This document shows, in pieces, positions 1 through 7,815 of a stretch of 64,000 nucleotides of DNA (position 1 is its first letter; each line of letters starts with the position of its first letter). A program made the translations under genes and the position numbers. Under the pieces are notes generated by a model. It was not told where the DNA came from. It made no database searches and saw only the letters and a list, made by a program, of their open reading frames with translations. Location of the stretch: NCBI RefSeq assembly GCF_027595985.1, contig NC_073311.1, positions 27,493,892-27,557,891 of the forward strand, given 5' to 3'. Source of the DNA: Sorex araneus (Eukaryota > Chordata > Mammalia > Eulipotyphla > Soricidae).

Positions 1-1358
1 AGGAACTGTTTTTTTTGCTTTTTCACTCCATCCTGAACAGGTCCTGGTTCAACATCAAACACAGAATGTTCATAAAACAGCTCTTAAGGTTGGGAGGCTG
101 GACAAGAGCCAAAGTAGAATGAAAGATTATAAAAAATATATTTTTCCTGGAGAACAGGAAGAAATGTCTAATGCTTGCATGCTTACATTCCCACCTCTGG
201 CTATTCGCCCCCCCTTTCTTTCTTGAATATATTTTCTTCCACATAAACTGCATGAAGACAGAGTCTCACTTCTGAGAACTTCTTGTATGTCATTATATTA
301 GATAGACCTTTCTGGAAACATAGTCTAAAATAGACATTCTCCCTTATCACCAACTAATACTTTACATCTTTGCTTATAAGTTCACTGTTTTCTGTGGCGA
401 TAAGCTTCTAAACAAGAGCTATTTTTGTTTATGGCTGTACCCTAATACCAGGAACAGTATTTACCTTACAGTATGTGCTCATACTGTAATGAGAATGATA
501 TAAAATTAATTTCTGTTCATAGTGTATGTTTCTCTGCTTTTATGGATATGCATGATGCATTTTCTAAACAGAAGTAAAATTCTTTTTTGTAAGACACCAT
601 TGCTTCTAATAAAATATGTTATTGCTCTATCTTTAAAGTTTCTACTGTATTTCATTCATAAACAAGTCATAATATTTGTAGACTTTTATATACTAAAACA
701 TTTTTCTTCATTCTTAATTGCCAACAATTAGACATGATATGTTGAATATTAGTGGATCAAACATACTCAAACAATTAATCTAATTACTTCACAGATTTCA
801 AATTTAATGCAAATACTTGAAAAAATAAATTCATTTCTGAAATACAGTATGCTTCTGTTTTTTTTTTCCTTCTGAATAGCCAGACTCACATCTACAACAC
901 CTGTACTTAAAATGTGGTATCTTTAAACACAAAAATATAAAGGGGTCTTAGCTGCTGGACTTGGCGAATATTTGACAAGTGTCATTCTGTAGAATATGCG
1001 GGGACTAGTGAACAAAATCTAACTATCTTAGTTGATCTCAATTACAAAAAGAGAATTACACAATCTTTTCAAATCTGATTGGAATCTTTTAAAACTTTAG
1101 CAATTTAATTTGGCTTTTGAAATTATGCTCATCTCCCTATTTAGGAGAATTTTCTCAGGAAAGCAACTTTTGAAAGATTTAAACAACATAATTGCATGAC
1201 AATTACTTTGAACACATTGAGTAATTTTCTCTTGCTGAGAAGAAACTAAGTTCTCAGGGGAAAAAAACAACACTAAGCGAAAACATACTGCAATAGCAGT
1301 CTAGAATTCTGATAGTCACAATTCTCATTCTTTCTTTTTTGTTTTATTTTAGACATAC
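1..1358. other. AT-rich stretch without a gene
   Basis: No coding region, RNA gene or recognisable repeat. The few open frames are short, AT-driven and have no family signature. Confidence 0.6.
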
Positions 1359-1360
1359 TT

Positions 1361-1531
1361 TTTTTTTTCTTTTGGGGTCACACCCGGCAATGCACAGAGG
1401 TTACTCCTGCCTCTTCACTCAGGAATTACTCCTGGCGGTGCTCAGGGGACAATATGGGATGCTGGGAATCGAACCCAGGTTGGCCACGTGCAAGGCAAAT
1501 GCCCTAACTGCTGTGCTATTGCTCTAGCCCC
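1361..1531 (-). repeat. SINE-A (SOR-type tRNA SINE)
   Basis: Poly-T then the reverse complement of a tRNA-derived SINE, ending at the head (GGGGCTAGAGCAATAGCAC on the minus strand). The B-box-like GGTTCGATTCC is slightly decayed. Moderate divergence from the best copies in the window. Confidence 0.9.
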
Positions 1532-1563
1532 ACTTTTTCTTCTTTCTTTGTTTCTTTCTTTGA

Positions 1564-1795
1564 ATTTTTTTAAATTTAATTACTGTGATATACAGTTTCA
1601 AAGCTTTCAAGATTGAGTTTCAGTCATACAATGATCGAACACCCCTCCCTCACCAGTGCATATTTTCCACCACTAGTGTCCCCAGTATCTCCCCTGCCAC
1701 CCCCATCTCCCCTGCCATCCCATCCCACCCCCTACCTCAGATGCAAGAACCTTCCTTCTTACTCTATCTCTCTCTACTTTAAAGCATTATTCTCT
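1564..1795 (-). repeat. L1 3' UTR fragment, diverged
   Basis: Minus-strand copy of the L1 3' end: the run giving ACACCCCTCCCTCACCAGTG followed by C-rich tracts (G-rich on the element strand) matches the 3' UTR of the full-length L1 at 11.9-12.1 kb. No ORF2 sequence remains. Confidence 0.7.
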
Positions 1796-1852
1796 TTCTT
1801 TCTAATTAATTTCCCCCAGTGATCCAAAGAAGTCTCATTTTCTTTCTCTAAA

Positions 1853-1989
1853 CATGGCAGAGCCTGGCAAGTTCCCCATGGCATATTTGATATGCCAAAA
1901 AGAGTAACGAGTCTCACAATGGAGACCTTACTGGTGCCCGCTCGAGCAAATTGATGAACAACGGGATAAAAGTGCTGTGCTACAGTGCT
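1853..1989 (+). repeat. SINE-B, 5'-truncated
   Basis: Only the body and RTE-like tail of SINE-B are present (GCAGAGCCTGGCAAG to GCTCGAGCAAATTGATGAAC), ending in short GTGCTACAGTG repeats without poly-A. Confidence 0.85.
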
Positions 1990-2789
1990 AAAGATAATTA
2001 AAAAATAATTTAGATCCAACCTTATATATATTTTTTATTGTTGTTGTTCTACAATGCAAATGATTCTTTATTTTCCTGCTCTATCCATGGCTTTGATTCA
2101 CAAATCCTCTCCTCTCAGGAAATACTCTGCATCTGTACTACTAGCTTTGTGAGCCAAATAGTTCTTTATTTAATGAAGAAGTCCTTTGTATGCAAAGCGG
2201 AATGATCATCAACATATTTGCCCCCTGCCTTTTAGATGTTATATTTCATCCCAATTGTAACAGTTTCAATTGTCTCCTTACATTTTACATGCTTAATATT
2301 TCCTGGCTGAGGATGAGAGCTAGAAAGTGGAGAGGAAATCAAATTTATCCCTAGCTTTAGCATCAAATTTTAATCGATTTTTTTCTTATGTGCTGCATGC
2401 CACTTTGATTTTAATTTATTATATCTCTCATTCCTCCTTATGTCTATTTTTTTCAATTTCTTATAATCATTCAGTTTATCTCACTTCCAGAGAGGCATTC
2501 TTAGGTAACAGTATGCCCAACCAATGTCTTTCATGGCTTGTCCATTCAAGTGCAATGAATTGTTAGTCTTAAATCCCTAACATTTAAGATTTAGTAAATT
2601 GATTAGTAAACCAAATTAGAGACACAATTTCCCTTTATTCTGTTACTGTGTGAGAAACATTTAATGGCTCTTGTAGAAATTATATGTATATTATAAAGAG
2701 GAGGCAATTTATTTTAAATTTTCAATAACATTTTTCATTTTTACTCATTCATATTTTACTAAATTCAATTAAAATTTATTTATTTATTT
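1990..2789. other. AT-rich stretch without a gene
   Basis: No coding potential or recognised repeat. Confidence 0.55.
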
Positions 2790-2955
2790 TGTTTTATATA
2801 TGTGCTCATTGCTTAATCCTGGCTATCTTTTCAGAGATCGCATCAGGCTATGTTAGGGGCACCATATGTAGTTCCAGGGATTGAACCCAGGTACTACATA
2901 GCAGCCACATACGGTGCAAATGCCTTGTGCTCTGTACTATCTCTTTCACCCTAAT
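2790..2955 (-). repeat. Old SINE-A-like copy split by the RTE LINE
   Basis: Degenerate minus-strand SINE (CCAGGGATTGAACCCAGGTA, then GTGCAAATGCC). Its last 32 bp are duplicated beyond the RTE element at 4311-4342, so this SINE was the insertion target. Confidence 0.75.
2924..2955. repeat. Target-site duplication, left copy (RTE)
   Basis: 32 bp starting CTTGTGCTCTGTACTATCTC. It matches 4311-4342 with one difference, a T/C transition. Confidence 0.9.
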
Positions 2956-4310
2956 CACTTGTATCACTTGTAGTCCCGTTGATCTTCAATTTGCTCGAGC
3001 AGGCGCCAGTAACATCTCCATTTGTCCCTGTCGCGAACTAGTGTAGCCCAATGATACCTTCTCACTCCAGGAACAGAAAGAGCCTCAAATCATTCATTCA
3101 GAGATTTGACAAAGAAATCTGACCATCTAGTTGGAGGGCGGCCATGAGGTCTTCTGATGTCCTGTGGAATCCAGTCTGTAACAGCTCTAGTCCAGTGGTC
3201 ATCTCTGAATCGCATTACATGACCGGCCCATCTGATTTTTGATGCCTTGGCAAATGAGACAGCATCCCTGATTTTTGACCGTTGACAGAGGTCAGAACTC
3301 CGGATTCCTTCTCTCACTTGAGTGAGACATGATATTCCCAGCATAGCTCTTTCGATTCCTCTTTGGGATACCCTAATAGCATTCTCATCCTGCTTGTGTA
3401 GGGCCCAGGTCTCTGAGGCATATGTTAGTGCAGGAAGAATGGTGGAATCTAAAAGATGTGCCCAGAGTTGGAGATTCTTCATTCTCTTAACCACCTCTTC
3501 GACGCTCTTGAATGTATTCCACGCTGCTCTCTTCCTCCTGCGCAGTTTTGGCACCAAGTCATTTCTCATGTTGATTTCTCCACCCAGGTACACATAGTTG
3601 CTGCATTCAGAGATGTTAGTTCCATTGAGAGCAAATGGAGCTTCACGGACCAGTTCATTTTTCATGAACATCGTCTTGTTGAGATTCAGCTGCAATCTGA
3701 CCAGTCCACACTCGCGGTCAAAGTCGGCCAGCATTTGTGCTATTTGGATAATGCTTGGCGTTATGAGAACGATGTCATCAACGAAGCAGAGGTGGTGTAA
3801 TTGCTGACCATCTATCTTCACTCCCATTCCTTCCCATTCCAGTCATTGCATGATATTCTCAAGGGCGGCACTGAAGAGTTTCAGTGAAATGGTATCACCC
3901 TGCCGAACCCCTTTCTTTACATCAATGATCACTTCCTTGTAGGATGGTGAGATCCTGGTGGTGAATCCACAATACAGCTCGCAGAGGATTTTGATATACT
4001 GAGTTTGAATGCCCTGTTTGGCTAGGGCTTTGATGACCGCCTCAGTCTCAACAGAATTGAAGGCCTTCTTTAAGTCGATGAAAGTTAGACAGAGCGGCAT
4101 CTTGAACTCTCGCAAAACTTCAATGAGTTTGGTCACTGTGTGGATATGGTCGATCGTGCTGAATCCTCTTCGGAACCCGGCTTGCTCGCATGGTTGTCCT
4201 TCATCTAGTGTTCTGCCTATTCTATTCAGAATGACACAAGTGAACAACTTGTAGACGACAGACAACATGTAGATTGGGCGATAGTTGCCAATGTCGTGGA
4301 TGTCTTCCTT
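2956..4310 (-). mobile_element. RTE-clade LINE, 5'-truncated
   Basis: About 1.36 kb of a non-LTR retrotransposon on the minus strand, flanked by a 32-bp duplication. It starts inside the reverse transcriptase domain (NYRPI motif) and runs through the C-terminal region and a short 3' UTR to a two-unit terminal repeat (CACTTGTAT, CACTTGTAG on the plus strand) instead of poly-A, as RTE/BovB-type LINEs do. Its last ~60 bp match the tails of SINE-B and SINE-B'. The RTE assignment rests on the protein pattern and tail. A named shrew RTE family may exist, but I did not compare it. Confidence 0.88.
3090..4310 (-). pseudogene. RTE reverse transcriptase, C-terminal part, one in-frame stop
   Basis: An uninterrupted frame of about 400 codons except for one TGA at 3840-3842, plausibly a decayed CGA. 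In order it holds NYRPI near the 5' edge, the palm motif LTFIDLKKAFNSV, GVRQGD, the catalytic FVDD (LCFVDDIVLI; most families have YADD or FADD) at about 3777-3788, then a C-terminal region with WAGHVMR and GRPPTRWSDFF, typical of RTE proteins. The N-terminal endonuclease is missing through 5' truncation. The frame has no indels, so the copy is fairly young. It cannot encode a working enzyme but shows what the parental LINE carried. Confidence 0.88.
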
Positions 4311-4342
4311 CTTGTGCTCTGTACTATCTCTCTCACCCTAAT
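4311..4342. repeat. Target-site duplication, right copy (RTE)
   Basis: Matches 2924-2955 at 31 of 32 positions and defines the 5' boundary of the RTE insertion. Confidence 0.9.
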
Positions 4343-4596
4343 AGAATATTTTAATATGATTTAATTTTCACAAAAGAACTTCATTTAAAACTTCCATCAG
4401 AATATACATATAGACATTATAGACATTACATTTTAGGAATAGTCTATATTCCAGAATGTTTAGGTCTAAATTCAGATTAAAAATTTGGATGACCTAGTAT
4501 GACTCCTTTGTATCTTAGGTTTTGAAAACATTTTTTGCAATGAGGAAAAAATACAATAACAACTTTTGCAGCTGGGGAAATAGAGCAAAGGGCTGG

Positions 4597-4598
<2 letters not shown>

Positions 4599-4631
<33 letters not shown>

Positions 4632-4650
4632 TTGTGTGTGTGTCTGTGTG
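4599..4650. repeat. (CA)n followed by (TG)n
   Basis: About 31 bp of CA repeat followed after ACTTG by about 18 bp of TG repeat. The two halves are nearly complementary and could form a hairpin. They sit just after a SINE-like GGGCTGGAGC fragment. Confidence 0.9.
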
Positions 4651-5215
4651 TACCCCTGTGTTCCATAATCAGCACTGCATTAAGTAGTACCCAGCATTGT
4701 CTATGGCAGCCAGCATTGCCAAATTGAGCAGTACCACATTAGCTGGTGACTAATTTAACTACTTTATTTGATTTGACTAATTTACCTGATTTTTCTTTCA
4801 AGAATACCTTAAAGCATGTAATAAATGTATAACCAAAATAATGAAAGTATCCATAATTTTCCAGGATTTCTTTGATTGACATCTTGATTGAAGTGACAAT
4901 TTGATGAAAATCCTCATATATCTAACTTATTACAATAAACATCTTTAATATGTAGTATGTTGTATGCTGATCATACTTCAAAATTGAAAAATATTTTGTC
5001 TGATAAATGATAAAAATATTTTTATAATGATGTTTACCTAATGATATAAAATTATTTTCTAGATAATCTAGGAAGTTTATTTTTAATTTAATTATTTTTA
5101 ATTTAATCATTTTTTAAAATTAAACTGTTGCTCTTCTGTGTTTGTATTCTTGTAAGAATATATGTTATATACCAACTGTTCATCATAATTTTATTTTTTT
5201 ATTGAAGTTTCAGTT
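4651..5215. other. AT-rich stretch without a gene
   Basis: No coding or RNA gene signature. Long A/T runs throughout. Confidence 0.55.
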
Positions 5216-5415
5216 TCCCTCCCCTCCCCGAGCAGAGCTTCTATGGCTAAAGACCACCAGATCCTAACCACAGCCATGCTCAAGGCCCCTCTCCACATGT
5301 TCAGACAAGCCTCACTCATGAAGGAACTGGCAGAGGAACCCAGGTGTGTGACCTTGGGCTGAGACCTCCAAGCCTGCTCAGATCAGAACTGGGCCTCTTT
5401 TGCCCAGATTCCCCA
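5216..5415 (+). repeat. Composite element E, head fragment
   Basis: Shares CCATGCTCAAGGCCCCTCTC and GAGGAACCCAGGTGTGTG with the copies at 25.2, 46.7-47.4 and 60.3 kb. It stops where a SINE-B' begins; the poly-A half is absent. Confidence 0.7.
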
Positions 5416-5727
5416 TCTTCCACATTTTATGATCTAGTTCTCCCTCTTGGAGAACCTGGCAAGCTACCAAGAGTTGCTTGGCCACATGGGAGAGCCTTGC
5501 AAACTCCTCATGGAGTATTCACATGCCAAAACCAGTGTTCATATGCCAAAAAACAATGATGGGTCTCATTCCCCTGACCCTGAAAGAGCCTCCAGTGCTT
5601 CACCACTGGATAGGATGAGTAAAGAGAGGCTTCAAAAATCTCAGGGCTAGGACAAATGGAGACATTACTCAGACTCGAGAAATTCGACGATCAATAGGAT
5701 GATGATGACCATGATAATGATGATGAA
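5416..5727 (+). repeat. SINE-B' with (GAT)n tail
   Basis: Begins with GTTCTCCCTCTTGGAGAACC, contains CCCCTGACCCTGAAAGAGCC, absent from ordinary SINE-B, and ends in the RTE-like tail (GGAGACATTACTCAGACTCG) followed by GATGATGATG repeats. No poly-A, so RTE-type mobilisation is inferred. Confidence 0.8.
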
Positions 5728-5825
5728 GCAAATTAGCTTTATTGAAATAAATCTAGAGTGATGTGAAGGACAAAAGAGAAACAATGACAGAGTGACAAAG
5801 AGAGATAGAGAGGCAGAGCCCAAGA

Positions 5826-6063
5826 GACAGAGAAAGGGAAAGGGAAAGGGAGAGGGAGAGGCAGAGATAAAGAGAGAGGAAAGAAGGAAGAAGAAGAAGA
5901 AGAAGAAGAAGAAGAAGAAGAAGAAGAAGAAGAAGAAGAAGAAGAAGAAGAAGAAGAAGAAGAGGAGGAGGAGGAGGAGGAGGAAGAGGAAGAAGAAGAG
6001 GAAGGAGAAGGAGGAAGAGGAAGAGGAGGAGGAGGAGGAGAAGAAGAAGATAAAGGGGAGACA
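5826..6063 (+). repeat. Long purine tract: (GAA)n then (GGA)n
   Basis: About 240 bp almost purely of A and G on the plus strand. Pure GAA triplets occupy about 5888-5963, followed by mixed GGA/GAA. Open frames here are low-complexity artefacts. The tract could form a triplex (inference). Confidence 0.95.
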
Positions 6064-6127
6064 GAGAAGAAAATGCACATCATAATTTCTTAAAAGGATG
6101 TATTTGAGTTTACATAAGACTTAAATT

Positions 6128-6329
6128 GTAGCCTACTTCTCCCTCTGGGAGAAACTGGCAAGCTTCTGAGAGTGTCCTGCCCACAGGGGACAGACTTGCA
6201 AGCTTTTCATGGTGTATTTATATGCTAAAGCCAGTAACAAGCTGGATCTCATTCCCCTGACCCTGAAAGAGCCTCCAGTGCGACATAGTTGGGAGAGCCA
6301 AGTCGAGAGAGACTTCAAAAATCTCAGGG
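6128..6329 (+). repeat. SINE-B' lacking its tail, abutting L1
   Basis: Starts AGCCTACTTCTCCCTCTGGG and runs to CTTCAAAAATCTCAGGG. The expected continuation (CTAGGACAAATGGAGAC) is missing. The L1 5' UTR begins instead, and the missing part is not found beyond the L1 either. Confidence 0.8.
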
Positions 6330-6600
6330 ACCCCAGCGGACTGCCGGCCGAGTGGCCGGCACGCTGACCCCAAGCGCCGCCGCCATTCTGTCTTCCGGCA
6401 AAGGTCTGTGACGCTCCCTCAACCCGCCCTTCCGGACCCAGCCTGCTCTGCGGCGCTGAGCACCCGGCGCTTTGACCGCTGCCAGATTGTGGGAAAGGGG
6501 CGTGGCATAATCGGCAGGGCGTGGCCTAAGAAAAGTGGGCGTGGCCTCACCACCAGGGGCCGCCCCTAACGCGGAGGCAGATAGTTTCCTCAACATCCTA
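6330..6600 (+). promoter_or_regulatory. L1 5' UTR promoter, CpG- and GC-rich
   Basis: The only long GC-rich stretch in this part of the window. It holds GCCGCCATTCTG near 6379-6390 (YY1-like CCAT core), two CTTCCGG ETS-type cores (6392-6398 and 6429-6435), and three GGGCGTGGC boxes (Sp1/KLF type) at 6498, 6517 and 6537, about 20 bp apart. Factor names are inferred from motif shape. YY1 and GC-box control of L1 is established for other mammals. Confidence 0.75.
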
Positions 6601-6683
6601 TCCAAGACTAACATCCTAGCTATTCGCAAGCAGTAGGACAATAAAACACAAGATTTCACATAAAAATTGAAGGGAACATCTCG

Positions 6684-6714
6684 AGAACCTGGTCTCAGTA
6701 GGAGACCAGGTTCT
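6684..6714 (+). other. Perfect 13-bp inverted repeat in L1 leader
   Basis: AGAACCTGGTCTC (6684-6696), a 5-nt spacer, then its exact complement GAGACCAGGTTCT (6702-6714). In the RNA this would be a strong hairpin about 130 nt before the ORF1 start. Confidence 0.85.
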
Positions 6715-6842
6715 ACAACCGCCAAGTAAAAAGGCAACCATTATTAACTGAGCCTATCCACATTCCTTTTTTGCAACAAAAGGAAACAGGGATATTCATC
6801 TTCAAGGGCCCTCTTTCATACCACAACAACAACAACAACAAC

Positions 6843-7772
6843 ATGAAGAAACAGCGAAAATCCCCAGTGCAAGCAGAGGACGATCAAAGGAGTCCGGAAA
6901 CCTCAATGGGTGCTTCCTACAAACTTGACCTCTCTGAGAAAGAATTCAGAGTTGAAATCCTCAACATGTTCAATGAACTCAATGCAAAGATGGAAAAATT
7001 CAAGGAAGACCTGGCAGAAACAATACAACAGACAGCCGACAAAATACGGGAAGACATGAGAGCAGAAATAAAAAACCTTCAAGAAGAAATGAAGGATTCG
7101 GTACATGAAATCAAAAACTCTCTGGCTGCCCTCAACAATAGGATGACTGCAGCCGAAGACAGAATCAGTATGCTTGAAGATGAGCTGCAAGAGGCCTACA
7201 GGCAACAACAAACCATGGCAAGAGACCTCAAAATAGCTCTAGCCAGAATCAGAGTCCTAGGGGATGATTTCAAGAGGAACAACATTAGAATTATTGGACT
7301 ACTAGAACCACAGGGAACCAACCCCAACAAAAAAGACACAGTCAAACAAATCATTGCGGAAAACTTCCCACAGCTGGACAATGCGGGCATCCAGATTCAA
7401 GGCGCCCGAAGAGTGCCAGCTAAAAGAGATCCTAATAGAAAAACCCCAAGACATATCATAGTTACAATGATGGACAGCGTTCAGAGAGACACAATACTGC
7501 AAGCAGCAAGGTCCAAGAAGGAAATTGCATACAAAGGAGCACCCCTTAGACTCACAGCAGATCTATCAGAGGAAACCCTCCAAGCTCGAAGGCAATGGTG
7601 GGATATAGTGAAAAAACTCAACGAAATCAAAGCTTCACCAAGAATACTTTATCCGGCTAAACTCTCATTCAAACTAGAAGGAATCATACACTACTTTGGG
7701 GATAAACAACAGCTCAGGAACTTCATAGACTCAAAACCAAACCTAAAAGAAGCACTAAAGGGGCTATTGTAA
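6843..7772 (+). CDS. L1 ORF1 protein (RNA-binding chaperone), intact
   Basis: 309 codons from ATG 6843 to TAA, no interruption. The protein binds L1 RNA as a trimer and helps target-primed reverse transcription. A charged N-terminus (MKKQRKSPVQ) leads into a heptad-rich coiled coil at about residues 28-145. An RRM begins at NNIRIIGLLEP (146-156), with the conserved stretch RKTPRHIIVTM at about 199-209. A C-terminal domain contains ARRQWWDIVKKLNE (248-261). Length is close to that of other mammalian ORF1p. I chose this ATG because it follows a CAACAACAAC run, has A at -3, and begins the usual basic N-terminus. An in-frame ATG at 6771 would add 24 residues including an asparagine run and looks like leader. 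ORF2 follows after 43 bp, as in other bicistronic L1s. Confidence 0.93.
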   Translation: MKKQRKSPVQAEDDQRSPETSMGASYKLDLSEKEFRVEILNMFNELNAKMEKFKEDLAETIQQTADKIREDMRAEIKNLQEEMKDSVHEIKNSLAALNNRMTAAEDRISMLEDELQEAYRQQQTMARDLKIALARIRVLGDDFKRNNIRIIGLLEPQGTNPNKKDTVKQIIAENFPQLDNAGIQIQGARRVPAKRDPNRKTPRHIIVTMMDSVQRDTILQAARSKKEIAYKGAPLRLTADLSEETLQARRQWWDIVKKLNEIKASPRILYPAKLSFKLEGIIHYFGDKQQLRNFIDSKPNLKEALKGLL

Positions 7773-7815
7773 GACAAGAACAACCCCTACAAGCACAACA
7801 AACCCTTGAACAAAG

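Noticed and set aside
3322-3807. Plus-strand frames of 69-114 codons over the RTE element
   Set aside because: Shadows of the reverse transcriptase frame on the other strand.
5665-6085. Frames of 97-137 codons rich in Ser, Phe, Lys or Arg
   Set aside because: They are translations of the GAA/GGA microsatellite in different frames and strands, not proteins.
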